Assembly: GCF_021582875.1 (NCBI RefSeq)
Contig: NZ_CP091138.1
Coordinates: 3,410,001 to 3,474,000, forward strand
Source of the DNA: Microbacterium sp. KUDC0406
GTDB lineage: Bacteria > Actinomycetota > Actinomycetes > Actinomycetales > Microbacteriaceae
Direction of reading: 5' to 3'
DNA: 64,000 nt
Shown here one piece after another: positions 9,217 to 17,547 of this stretch. The stretch's first letter is position 1, and each line of letters opens with the position of its first letter. The translations under genes and the position numbers were made by a program. Under the pieces are notes generated by a model. That model had not been told where the DNA came from. It made no database searches and saw only the letters and a program-made list of their open reading frames with translations.

Positions 9217-10382
9217 GCTACCCCGAGAGCCCGGGCGATCACGAGCAGCTGCACCTCACTGGTGCCCTCGCCGATCTCAAGGATCTTCGAGTCGCGGTAG
9301 TGCCGCGCGACCGGGTACTCGTTCATGAACCCGTTGCCGCCGAAGATCTGCGTGGCGTCGCGGGCGTTGTCCATCGCGGCGTCGCTCGCGGTCAGCTTGG
9401 CGATCGCCGCCTCGGTCTTGAACGGCTTGCCGGCGCCGCGCAGGCGTGCGGCGTGCTGCCAGGCGAGGCGGGCGTTGTGCACGCGCGCCTGCATCCGGGC
9501 GATCGTGAACTGCGCGTTCTGCCGGCTGGCGAGCGGCTCGCCGAAGATCGTGCGCTTCTTCGCGTAGTCGATGGATGCCTCGAGGCATCCCTCGGCGGCG
9601 CCGGTCGACAGGGCGGCGATCGCGATGCGGCCCTCGTCGAGGATCTGCAGGAAGCCGGCGAAGCCGCGGCCGCGCTCGCCGAGCAGGTTGCCCTCGGGCA
9701 CCCGGGCGTCGGCGAAGGTGAGCGGATGCGTGTCGGAGGCGTGCCAGCCGACCTTGTCGTAGGCGGGTTCGACGGTGAAGCCGGGGGTGCCGCTGGGCAC
9801 GATGATCGTGGAGATCTCCTTCCTCTCCCCACTCGGTCCCTGAGCCTGTCGAAGGGCACCGGTCACCGCGGTGACGGTGACGAACCGGGTGATGTCCGTG
9901 CCGGAGTTGGTGATGAACTGCTTGCTGCCGTTGATCACCCACTCGCCGCCCTCCAGGCGGGCGGTGGTGCGGGTGGCGCCGGCGTCCGATCCGGCCTCCG
10001 GCTCGGTCAGGCCGAAGCCGGCGAGCGCCTGGCCCGCGAGCAGGTCGGGCAGGTACTCAGCCTTCTGCTGCTCGGTGCCGAACAGGAAGACCGGCATGGC
10101 GCCGAGGCTGACTCCCGCTTCGAGGGTGATCGCGATCGACTGGTCGACGCGGCCGAGCTGCTCGAGAGCGAGGCCGAGGGCGAAGTAGTCGCCGCCCTGA
10201 CCGCCGACCTCCTCGGGGAACGGCAGGCCGAACAGACCCAGCTCGCCCATCTGCCGCACGACATCGAGGTTCAGCGTGTGGGTGCGGTCGGCCTCATAGG
10301 CCTGCGGGGCGACGACCTCGTCGGCGAAGTCACGCACCATCGCGCGGAGCTCGCGCTCCTCGTCGGTCAGCTCAAGTGACAT
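9213..10382 (-). CDS. Acyl-CoA dehydrogenase (isovaleryl-CoA dehydrogenase-like)
   Basis: 389 residues, full-length ACAD flavoenzyme that oxidises acyl-CoA to enoyl-CoA and passes electrons to ETF. Signatures are 'GFGLTEPEAGSDAGATRTTA', 'GSKQFITNSG', 'QIFGGNGFMNEYPVARHYRDSKI' and 'IGEGTSEVQLLVIARALG', with the catalytic-type Glu in EGTSEV. Between carboxylase and hydratase genes it should act on isovaleryl-CoA (or a close branched acyl-CoA). A dispersed repeat is inserted in frame, coding '[11 protein letters not shown]' in the loop before 'EISTIIVPSGTPGF'. The same insertion is seen in the other ACAD of this window (49714-50931). It overlaps the MaoC gene by 4 bases. Confidence 0.93.
   Translation of the reverse strand: MSLELTDEERELRAMVRDFADEVVAPQAYEADRTHTLNLDVVRQMGELGLFGLPFPEEVGGQGGDYFALGLALEQLGRVDQSIAITLEAGVSLGAMPVFLFGTEQQKAEYLPDLLAGQALAGFGLTEPEAGSDAGATRTTARLEGGEWVINGSKQFITNSGTDITRFVTVTAVTGALRQAQGPSGERKEISTIIVPSGTPGFTVEPAYDKVGWHASDTHPLTFADARVPEGNLLGERGRGFAGFLQILDEGRIAIAALSTGAAEGCLEASIDYAKKRTIFGEPLASRQNAQFTIARMQARVHNARLAWQHAARLRGAGKPFKTEAAIAKLTASDAAMDNARDATQIFGGNGFMNEYPVARHYRDSKILEIGEGTSEVQLLVIARALGVA
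9835..9857. repeat. Dispersed repeat family C, copy 1 (in-frame inside acyl-CoA dehydrogenase)
   Basis: The word GGTCCCTGAGCCTGTCGAAG lies inside the ACAD coding region and is read on the minus strand as ALRQAQGP. The same word recurs at 12431-12507, 17440-17508, 50236-50259 and 58140-58162. Confidence 0.85.
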
Positions 10383-10400
10383 GGGATTCTCCTCGTGGGA

Positions 10401-12530
10401 TCAGGATTCGGATGTGACGACGGCGAGCAGCTGGTCGCGGCTCACCTGGTCGCCCACGGTGGCGTGCAGTGTGACGATGCCGTCGTGCGGGGCGAGGAGC
10501 GGATGCTCCATCTTCATCGCCTCGATCGTCACGATGCGCTGCCCCGCGGTGACGGCGTCGCCGTCGGCCACGTGCACGACGGTGACGGCGCCCGGCATCG
10601 GCGCGCGCAGGTCGGGGCCGGCCGCGCCCTCTGCGCGCTCCCGGTTCGCGAGCCGGTGCGCCGCCGCCTCGCGGCGGCTGAGCGGGAGCAGGGCGGATGC
10701 CACGCCGTCGGTGTGCACCCAGATCGTGCCGTCCAGTGCCCATGCGACGGCGGTCCCGGCAGGTGTGGTCCAGCCGATGATCCGCGCGGCGTCGAGCCGG
10801 CTCCCGGCCCTCACCTCCACGGACGCGGCGCCCTCTTCGTTCCGGTCCCGATCGCTGCGGGTGTTCCGCCCGGGCGCCCGCAACGAGTGAGACCGGAGCA
10901 GCGGGAGGTCTGTGCTGACGAGCGCGCCGTCCCCGGTCTCGAACCAGACGGTGCACGGCACGGAAACCTCGCCCATCCGCCAGCCGTCGCCGGAGCACCA
11001 CAGCGGGGAGGCGTGCGGACGAGTGCGGTTCACGATCGGCGGCAGAGCGGATGCCGCGCCGCGCAGCGCAGCGGGCGACGGCGCGGGGTCCTGGAACGGC
11101 GGCATCCGGTCGATGAGCCCGGTGTCCATGTCGCCGGCCTGCACGCCGGGGTCGGCGAGCAGTGCGCGCAGGAAGGCGATGTTGCTCTCCACGCCGAGCA
11201 GCACAGTGTCGGCGAGTGCGGTGTCCAGCCGGGACAGCGCCTCCTCGCGCGACGATCCGTGCGCGATGACCTTGGCGATCATCGGGTCGTAGTCGGCGGT
11301 GACGACGCTGCCAGTCTCGACCGCGGCATCCGACCGGGCGTCAGGCGACGGGGTCCAGCGCAGCACCTCGCCGGTCGCGGGCAGGAACCCGCGCGCCGGC
11401 GACTCGGCGTACACCCGCGCCTCGATCGCGTGTCCCTGCAGATGCACGTCCTCCTGCGCGATCTCCAGCGGCAGGCCCGCGGCGATGCGCAGCTGCTGCT
11501 CGACGAGGTCGATGCCGGTGACCAGTTCGGTGACCGGATGCTCCACCTGCAGTCGCGTGTTCATCTCGATGAAGAAGAACTCGCCGGTGTCGGACCCGGC
11601 GACGAGGAACTCGACAGTGCCGGCGCCCTGGTAGCCGATCGATGCTGCGGCCGCGCAGGCCGCCGCGCCGATGCGGGCCCTGGTCTCCTCGTCGATGACG
11701 GGGGACGGCGACTCCTCGATCACCTTCTGGTGTCGGCGCTGCAGGGTGCACTCGCGCTCGCCGAGGTGGATCACCGTGCCTGCCGCGTCGCCGAGCACCT
11801 GCACCTCGATGTGCCGCGGGCGCTCGATCAGCCGCTCCAGCAGCAGGGTGTCGTCTCCGAACGACGACCGCGCCACGCGGCGGGCGGTCGCCAGCGCGTC
11901 GTCGAGCTCGGCGGCCGAGCGCACGATCTGCATGCCCTTTCCGCCGCCGCCGGCGGAGGGCTTGATCAGCAGCGGATAGCCGGCGGCATCCGCGGCGTCC
12001 GCGATCTCCTCATCCGACATCCCGGCCGCGCTGAATCCGGGCACCGTCGGCACGCCGTGTGCGGCGACGTGCGCCTTGGCGCGGATCTTGTCGCCCATCA
12101 CGTCGAGCGCCCGCTCGTCTGGCCCGATGAACACGATGCCGGCCTCGGCGCAGGCGTGCCCGAACGCCGCGTTCTCGGAGAGGAAACCGTAGCCGGGGTG
12201 GATCGCCTGCGCGCCTGTGGCCTTCGCCGCGTCGATGACGGCCTCGATGGAAAGGTACGACTCGGCGGCCGCGGCCGGCCCGATCCGCACCGCCTCGTCC
12301 GCCTCCGCGACGTGCGGGGCGGTGACGTCGGCGTCGCTGTACACCGCGACCGAGCGGATGCCGAGGCGTCGCAGCGTGCGGATCACCCGGCGCGCGATCT
12401 CGCCGCGGTTCGCGACGAGCACCGTGTCGAACCCTTCGACAGGCTCAGGGACCCAAAGTTTCCGGGTCGCTGAGCCGACTGCCTGGGTCGCTGAGCTTGT
12501 CGAAGCGTCCCGTGACGGGAGTTCAGTCAT
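10401..12530 (-). CDS. Acyl-CoA carboxylase alpha subunit (biotin carboxylase + BCCP), 3-methylcrotonyl-CoA type
   Basis: 709 residues. The biotin carboxylase N-terminal fold begins at 'FDTVLVANRGEIARRVIRT', followed by ATP-grasp ('KPSAGGGGKGMQIV', 'FIEMNTRLQVEHPVTE') and a C-terminal biotinyl domain with the lysine in 'EAMKMEHP'. With the beta subunit it carboxylates an acyl-CoA, by context 3-methylcrotonyl-CoA. Two oddities involve repeats. About 30 extra N-terminal residues (DASTSSATQAVG...WVPEPVEG) are coded by family C copies. Palindrome family A lies in frame in the linker before the biotin domain (near 10841-10897). ATG 12530 is used; GTG 12539, overlapping the beta-subunit stop, is equally possible. 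Confidence 0.92.
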   Translation of the reverse strand: MTELPSRDASTSSATQAVGSATRKLWVPEPVEGFDTVLVANRGEIARRVIRTLRRLGIRSVAVYSDADVTAPHVAEADEAVRIGPAAAAESYLSIEAVIDAAKATGAQAIHPGYGFLSENAAFGHACAEAGIVFIGPDERALDVMGDKIRAKAHVAAHGVPTVPGFSAAGMSDEEIADAADAAGYPLLIKPSAGGGGKGMQIVRSAAELDDALATARRVARSSFGDDTLLLERLIERPRHIEVQVLGDAAGTVIHLGERECTLQRRHQKVIEESPSPVIDEETRARIGAAACAAAASIGYQGAGTVEFLVAGSDTGEFFFIEMNTRLQVEHPVTELVTGIDLVEQQLRIAAGLPLEIAQEDVHLQGHAIEARVYAESPARGFLPATGEVLRWTPSPDARSDAAVETGSVVTADYDPMIAKVIAHGSSREEALSRLDTALADTVLLGVESNIAFLRALLADPGVQAGDMDTGLIDRMPPFQDPAPSPAALRGAASALPPIVNRTRPHASPLWCSGDGWRMGEVSVPCTVWFETGDGALVSTDLPLLRSHSLRAPGRNTRSDRDRNEEGAASVEVRAGSRLDAARIIGWTTPAGTAVAWALDGTIWVHTDGVASALLPLSRREAAAHRLANRERAEGAAGPDLRAPMPGAVTVVHVADGDAVTAGQRIVTIEAMKMEHPLLAPHDGIVTLHATVGDQVSRDQLLAVVTSES
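10841..10897. repeat. Palindromic repeat family A, copy 2 (inside carboxylase alpha CDS)
   Basis: Arms TCCGGTCCCGATCGCTGCGGG and its counterpart GCCCGCAACGAGTGAGACC match the family at 7783 and 39461. It is read in frame, without stops, as the low-complexity linker '...LRSHSLRAPGRNTRSDRDRNEE...' between the carboxylase and biotinyl domains. Confidence 0.75.
12431..12507. repeat. Dispersed repeat family C, double copy in the 5' end of the carboxylase alpha CDS
   Basis: CCCTTCGACAGGCTCAGGGA (from 12432) and GGGTCGCTGAGCTTGTCGAA (from 12485) are two opposite-facing copies separated by about 30 bases. Together they code most of the nonconserved N-terminal extension. Confidence 0.8.
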
Positions 12531-12535
12531 GGTGA

Positions 12536-14097
12536 TCACATCCGGAAGACGCCGAAGCGCGGTTCGGGCAGGGGAGTGCGGGAGACGACGTCGAGGGCGA
12601 GGCCCAGCACGTCGCGGGTCTGCAGCGGGTCGATGACGCCGTCGTCCCAGAGTCGGGCGGTGGCGTAGTAGGGGCTGCCCTGCTCGTCGTACTTCGCGCG
12701 GATCGGTGCTTCGAAATCGGCGCGTTCCTCGGCGCTCCACGCCCCGCCGAGCTGCTCGTCCTTCACCGTGGACAGCACAGACGCTGCCTGGGGGCCGCCC
12801 ATCACCGAGATGCGGCTGCCCGGCCAGGTCCACAGGAACCGGGGCGAGTAGGCCCGCCCGCACATCGCGTAGTTTCCGGCTCCGAACGATCCGCCGATCA
12901 CGACGGTGAGCTTCGGCACCCGGGTGGTGGCGACGGCGGTGACCATCTTCGCGCCGTCGCGGGCGATGCCGCCGGCTTCGGCATCCTTGCCGACCATGAA
13001 CCCCGAGATGTTCTGCAGGAACAGCAGCGGGATGCCGCGCTGATCGCACAGCTCGATGAAGTGCGCGCCCTTCTGCGCCGACTCGCTGAACAGCACGCCG
13101 TTGTTTGCGAGGATGCCGACCGGATGCCCGTGGATGCGGGCGAACCCGGTGATGAGCGTCTCGCCGTAGAGCTTCTTGAACTCGTGCAGCTCGCTGCCGT
13201 CGACCAATCGTGAGATCACCTCGCGGGCGTCGTAGGGCTGGTTCACGTCGACCGGGACGACGCCGTACAGCTCGGCGGGATCGGCCTCCGGCGGAGCGGC
13301 GGGCAGCACCTCCCACGCCGGCTCGAGAGGCGGCGGCAGTGTGGCGACGATGTCGCGGACGATCTCCAGCGCGTGCTCATCGTCCTCGGCGAGGTGGTCG
13401 GCCACACCCGAGCGGCGCGCGTGCAGGTCGCCGCCGCCGAGCTCTTCCGCGGTGACGACCTCGCCGATCGCGGCCTTCACCAGCGGCGGGCCGCCGAGGA
13501 AGATCGTGCCCTGGTCGCGCACGATCACCGTCTCGTCGCTCATCGCCGGCACGTAGGCGCCACCGGCGGTGCACGAGCCGAGCACGGCGGCGATCTGCGG
13601 GATGCCCCGCGCCGACAGGTTCGCCTGATTGTGGAAGATGCGCCCGAAGTGGTCGCGGTCGGGGAACACCTCGTCCTGCATCGGCAGGAACGCGCCGCCC
13701 GAGTCGACCAGGTAGATGCAGGGCAGCCGGTTCTCGAGCGCGATCTCCTGCGCCCGCAGATGCTTCTTCACCGTCATCGGGAAGTAGGTGCCGCCCTTGA
13801 CGGTGGCGTCGTTGCAGACGACCATCACGTGCCGGCCGTGCACCAGCCCGATGCCGGCGATCACGCCAGCCGCCGGGGCCTGGTCGTCGTACAGGCCGGA
13901 TGCCGCGAGAGGTGCCACCTCGAGGAACGGGCTGCCCTCGTCGAGCAGCCGGTTCACGCGGTCGCGGGGAGCAGCTTGCCGCGGGCGACGTGTCGCTCGC
14001 GGGAGCGCTCCGGGCCGCCGAGGGCTGCCGTGGCGAGGCGTTCGCGCAGGTCGTCGGCGAGCGCCTGCTGCGCGGCGTGGTTCGTGAGCTGCGTCAT
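12536..14097 (-). CDS. Acyl-CoA carboxylase beta subunit (carboxyltransferase), frame broken near 13966
   Basis: About 520 residues after repair. Crotonase-fold carboxyltransferase with '[19 protein letters not shown]', '[38 protein letters not shown]' and '[34 protein letters not shown]', the pattern of 3-methylcrotonyl/geranyl-CoA carboxylase beta chains (AccD1, LiuB). The first ~47 residues ([20 protein letters not shown]...) run from ATG 14097, behind a GAGGA, in a different frame. Adding one G to the GGGG run 13966-13969 joins them to '[17 protein letters not shown]'. It is first gene of the minus-strand leucine-type operon, preceded by a palindromic operator candidate. Confidence 0.9.
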
Positions 14098-14118
14098 CGC
14101 ATCCTCTGAAGTTCAGTT

Positions 14119-14132
14119 AGTGATCATTCACT
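14119..14132. promoter_or_regulatory. Palindromic operator candidate upstream of the carboxylase operon
   Basis: AGTGATCATTCACT has perfect 5-base arms around TCAT, 22 bases before the carboxylase beta ATG and close to its probable promoter. It resembles sites of TetR-family fatty-acid/branched-chain regulators. No tetR gene is adjacent, so the regulator is unknown. Confidence 0.5.
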
Positions 14133-14174
14133 GAGTCAGTCCAGGGTACATCACGCAGCGGTCGCCCCGCGAGC

Positions 14175-14225
14175 GTTGGTCGTTGAGCGAGCGGAGCGAG
14201 ACGAAACGCAGAGACGAAACGCAGA
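14175..14225. repeat. Dispersed repeat family B, copy 2
   Basis: GGTCGTTGAGCGAGCGGAGC followed by GAGACGAAACGCAGAGACGA occupies most of the divergent gap between the carboxylase beta gene and the thioesterase gene, ending about 20 bases before the thioesterase ATG. Confidence 0.8.
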
Positions 14226-14244
14226 CCGTCGTAGGCTTCCCGGC

Positions 14245-15027
14245 ATGACCGCCTACTTCGAACGCCTCGGCGAGACGACCTTCCGCGCGACCAGCGCCAC
14301 CGAGGGCGCCTGGAACGTGACGGAGCAGCACATCGCGCCGACGCTCGGGCTGCTCGCGCACCTGATGCAGCTCGAGCACGCGACGCGGCACGAGCATCCG
14401 CTCAGTCTCGCGAAGGTGAACTACGACATCCTCGGCGTCATCCCGATCGACGAGGTCGAGGTGCAGGTGCGGGTGCTGCGCCCGGGGCGCACGATCGAGC
14501 TGCTCGAGGCCACGATGAGCCACGACGGCCGCCCCGCCGCGGTCGCGCGGGCCTGGTTCCTGAAACCGCACGACACGGCGGATGTCGCAGGCGCCGCGTT
14601 CCCCACGATGCCGTCGCGCGACGGCATGCCGAGCTGGGATGCCCCGAAGTGGCCCGGCGCCTTCGTCCGCACGCCCGACATCCGGCGCAGCGAGCAGTTC
14701 CCCGGCAGGGCGCACTCCTGGATCCGGCCGCTGATCCCGCTGATCGAGGGCGAGGAGATCAGCCCGACGGCGCGGATGCTGGGTCTCGTCGACATCGCGA
14801 ACGGCCTGACCCCGCGGGTGTCGCCGAGCGAGGTGGCGTTCCCGAACCTCGATCTCAGCGCGCACCTGCTGCGCGAGCCGGTCGGCGACTGGCTCGGCTT
14901 CGACACGACGATGAGCATCGGCCCCGGCGGACTCGGCGTCACCCACACCGTGCTGCATGACGACGAGGGCCCCATCGGCACCTCTGTGCAGGAGCTCACC
15001 GTCCGGCCACTCCCCGTCGGTCGTTGA
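14245..15027 (+). CDS. Thioesterase-superfamily protein (acyl-CoA thioesterase-like)
   Basis: 260 residues with a TesB-like double hot-dog layout. The first domain carries 'HIAPTLGLLAHLMQLEHATR' and 'LSLAKVNYDILGVIPIDEVEVQVRVLRPGRTIELLEATM'. The second has 'NGLTPRVSPSEVAFPNLDLSAHLLREPVGDWLGFDT...TVLHDDEGPIGTSVQELTVRP', the usual ending of acyl-CoA thioesterase-like proteins. It presumably hydrolyses an acyl-CoA; substrate unknown. It is divergent from the carboxylase operon. ATG 14245 is taken because conserved sequence begins there; no strong ribosome site is seen, and the region just upstream is repeat B. Confidence 0.82.
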   Translation: MTAYFERLGETTFRATSATEGAWNVTEQHIAPTLGLLAHLMQLEHATRHEHPLSLAKVNYDILGVIPIDEVEVQVRVLRPGRTIELLEATMSHDGRPAAVARAWFLKPHDTADVAGAAFPTMPSRDGMPSWDAPKWPGAFVRTPDIRRSEQFPGRAHSWIRPLIPLIEGEEISPTARMLGLVDIANGLTPRVSPSEVAFPNLDLSAHLLREPVGDWLGFDTTMSIGPGGLGVTHTVLHDDEGPIGTSVQELTVRPLPVGR

Positions 15028-15174
15028 CCCCGTCGGTCGTTGAGCGAGCGAGGTACGAGCGAGATGAAACGCTCTCAGGTCTGCTGGAGCGTTTCGTCTC
15101 TGCGTTTCGTCTCGCTCCGCTCGCTCAACGACCAATGCTCGCTCAACGACCAACGCTCGCTCAACGAACCGGAA
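15023..15174. repeat. Dispersed repeat family B, compound copy
   Basis: A cluster of GTCGGTCGTTGA, GTTTCGTCTCTGCGTTTCGT and three close copies of GCTCGCTCAACGACC fills the gap between the thioesterase and citrate synthase genes. The first few bases overlap the thioesterase stop. Confidence 0.8.
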
Positions 15175-15258
15175 GGAGCGGATTTCGCGCCGAGGCCCTC
15201 CTTGTGCGAGCATCCTGCTGGGGCGCACCCCCTGCGCCGAGATGCGAAGGAGCACGGG

Positions 15259-16386
15259 ATGGCTGACGCAGACATCAAGAAGGGCCTCGCCGGCGTGGTC
15301 GTCGACACGACCGCGATCTCGAAGGTCAACCCCGAGACCAACAGCCTGCTGTACCGCGGATACCCCGTGCAGGAGCTGGCCGCGACGCAGCCGTTCGAGG
15401 CCGTGGCGTTCCTGCTGTGGAGCGGTGAGCTGCCGGATGCCGCGCAGCTGGCCGAGTTCCAGCGTCAGGAGCGCGCACTGCGTGCACTCGACGAGCGCAC
15501 CGTCGCACTCCTCGACCTCATCCCGCTCGAGGCGCACCCGATGGACGTCGTGCGCACGGTCGTCAGCCAGCTCGGCACGTTCGACGACACGCTGAACCGG
15601 CCGGGCGGCTGGACCGACCCCGACCTCGACCTCGGGCGTGCGCTGTATCTGTTCGCGCAGCTGCCGACGATCGTCGCCGCCGTGCAGCGCCGCCGCCGCG
15701 GCCAGGAGCCGATCGCCCCCCGCGACGATCTGGACTACTCCGCGAACTTCCTCTGGATGACGTTCGGCGAGCTGCCGTCGGAAGCCGCAGTCGACGTTTT
15801 CCGCATCTCGATGGTGCTCTACGCCGAGCACTCGTTCAACGCGTCGACGTTCACCGCACGGGTGATCGCCTCGACCACCTCGGATCTCTACTCGGCCGTT
15901 GTCGGCGCGATCGGCGCCCTGAAGGGCCCGCTGCACGGCGGTGCCAACGAGGCCGTGATGCACATCTTCGAGGAGATCGGCAACGCGTCGAACGTCGTGC
16001 CCTGGCTCGACGATGCCCTGGCCGGGAAGCGCAAGATCATGGGCTTCGGGCACAGGGTGTACAAGAACGGCGACTCGCGCGTGCCGACGATGAAGGCCGC
16101 TCTCGACCGGCTGATCGCCGAATCCGGCCGCACCGACCTCGGGGAGCTCTATGACGCGCTCGAGAAGGAGTTCGTCGCGCGCAAGGGCATCTACCCGAAC
16201 CTCGACTACCCGTCCGGTCCGGCGTACCACATCCTCGGCTTCGAGACCGAGGTGTTCACGCCGCTGTTCATCGCAGCGCGCGTGACCGGCTGGACCGCGC
16301 ACATCATGGAGCAGGCGGCGTCGAACGCGCTGATCCGCCCGCTGTCGGCGTACAACGGCGTCGACGAGCGGCACGTCGCGTCCTGA
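15259..16386 (+). CDS. prpC: 2-methylcitrate synthase/citrate synthase (PrpC type)
   Basis: 375 residues. It condenses propionyl-CoA or acetyl-CoA with oxaloacetate. The N-terminus 'KGLAGVVVDTTAISKVNPETNSLLYRGYPVQELA' is characteristic of actinobacterial PrpC (M. tuberculosis GltA1). Catalytic motifs are 'GALKGPLHGGANEAVM' (His), 'MGFGHRVYKNGDSRVP' (His) and a C-terminal 'GWTAHIMEQAASNALIRPLSAYNG'. ATG 15259 has GAAGGAG at 15246-15252. No prpB or prpD is nearby, so it may serve as the general citrate synthase as well as for propionyl-CoA from valine, isoleucine or odd-chain acids. Confidence 0.9.
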   Translation: MADADIKKGLAGVVVDTTAISKVNPETNSLLYRGYPVQELAATQPFEAVAFLLWSGELPDAAQLAEFQRQERALRALDERTVALLDLIPLEAHPMDVVRTVVSQLGTFDDTLNRPGGWTDPDLDLGRALYLFAQLPTIVAAVQRRRRGQEPIAPRDDLDYSANFLWMTFGELPSEAAVDVFRISMVLYAEHSFNASTFTARVIASTTSDLYSAVVGAIGALKGPLHGGANEAVMHIFEEIGNASNVVPWLDDALAGKRKIMGFGHRVYKNGDSRVPTMKAALDRLIAESGRTDLGELYDALEKEFVARKGIYPNLDYPSGPAYHILGFETEVFTPLFIAARVTGWTAHIMEQAASNALIRPLSAYNGVDERHVAS

Positions 16387-16419
16387 CGGACGAGGCCGAT
16401 CCAGCCCTAGACTGCGGTC

Positions 16420-17409
16420 ATGCGCTTCGGCATCTTCATCCCCCAGGGCTGGCGGTTCGACCTCGTGGGCATCGACCCCGCCGAGCAATGGGCGGCGATG
16501 CGCTCGCTCGCCCAGGCGGCGGATGCCGGGCCGTGGGAGTCGCTCTGGGTCTACGACCACTTCCACACCACTCCGGTCGCGAGTGAGGAGGCGACGCATG
16601 AGGCGTGGACGCTGATGTCGGCGTTCGCGGCCTCGACCAGTCGCATCCGGCTCGGTCAGATGTGCACCTGCATGTCATACCGCAACCCGGCGTACCTGGC
16701 GAAGGTCGCTGCGACGGTCGACCTGATCTCCGGCGGCCGTGCCGAGATGGGCATCGGCGGCGGCTGGTACGAGCACGAGTGGCGAGCCTATGGCTACGGC
16801 TTCCCATCCGCCGGCGACCGGCTGCGCAGACTCGATGAGGGCGTGCAGATCATGCGTCAGGCCTGGACCACCGGCAGTGCGACGCTCGACGGGAAGCACT
16901 ACCAGGTGGACGGGGCGATCGTCCGTCCGCTGCCTCTGCAGGAGGGCGGCATCCCGCTGTGGATCGCCGGTGGCGGCGAGAAGGTCACCCTGAGGATCGC
17001 GGCGAAGTACGCGTCGTACACGAACTTCGGCGGGACGCCGGAGCTGTTCAGCCGCAAGAGCGAGATCCTTCGCGAGCACACCGTGGCGGTGGGAACGGAC
17101 TTCGACGCGATTGTGCGGTCGACCGACTACAACACGGTGATCGGCGCGACCGAGGCGGAGGTGGAGGACCGTCTCGCCGCGATCGAGGCACGGCTCGCAC
17201 CGCACCTCGGCGACCGCACCGCCGAGGTCATGCAGAACTACCGCGGCGACGAGGCGCTCTGCGTCGGCACGCCGGAGCAGATCGTCGAGCGCCTGCGTGA
17301 CATGGCTTCGCGCGGCCTGGACTACGCGATCCACTACTTCCCCGAGGCGGCCTACGACCGCTCCGGCATCGAGCTCTTCGAGCGCGAGGTCATCCCCGCG
17401 CTGCTCTGA
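16420..17409 (+). CDS. LLM class F420/flavin-dependent oxidoreductase
   Basis: 329 residues, luciferase-like TIM barrel. 'MRFGIFIPQGW' at the start, 'ESLWVYDHFHTTPV', 'RIRLGQMCTCMSYRNPAYLAKVAATVDLISGGRAEMGIGGGW' and 'VGTPEQIVERLRDMASRGLDYAIHYFPE' are standard for the F420-type branch of actinobacteria. Substrate cannot be told from sequence. It stands 33 bases behind prpC, in the same direction and possibly cotranscribed. Downstream is a repeat-rich gap. Confidence 0.88.
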   Translation: MRFGIFIPQGWRFDLVGIDPAEQWAAMRSLAQAADAGPWESLWVYDHFHTTPVASEEATHEAWTLMSAFAASTSRIRLGQMCTCMSYRNPAYLAKVAATVDLISGGRAEMGIGGGWYEHEWRAYGYGFPSAGDRLRRLDEGVQIMRQAWTTGSATLDGKHYQVDGAIVRPLPLQEGGIPLWIAGGGEKVTLRIAAKYASYTNFGGTPELFSRKSEILREHTVAVGTDFDAIVRSTDYNTVIGATEAEVEDRLAAIEARLAPHLGDRTAEVMQNYRGDEALCVGTPEQIVERLRDMASRGLDYAIHYFPEAAYDRSGIELFEREVIPALL

Positions 17410-17439
17410 GAGTCGGGCCCTTGAGTCTGTCGCGACCTG

Positions 17440-17508
17440 GGTCCCTGAGCCTGTCGAAGGGCCGGCGCTTCGACAAGGCCGGCGCGCTTCGACAGGCTCA
17501 GCGACCCA
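17440..17508. repeat. Dispersed repeat family C, inverted pair between convergent genes
   Basis: GGTCCCTGAGCCTGTCGAAG (17440-17459) and CGCTTCGACAGGCTCAGCGA (17486-17505) face each other with partial copies between and after them, so the transcript can fold in either direction. It separates convergent genes and may act as a terminator. Confidence 0.8.
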
Positions 17509-17547
17509 TAACGGTCAGCGACCCATAGCGTTCAGCGACGCGGGGCG

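Noticed and set aside
10395..12473. Long plus-strand open frame opposite carboxylase alpha
   Set aside because: Composition is typical of antisense shadow; the minus strand encodes unmistakable ATP-grasp and biotinyl motifs.
14128..16599. 823-codon minus-strand open frame over thioesterase and citrate synthase
   Set aside because: Mirror of two well-supported plus-strand genes, with low-complexity composition and no domain.
17410..17547. Small RNA or tRNA gene
   Set aside because: No cloverleaf; the structure is explained by inverted copies of repeat C.
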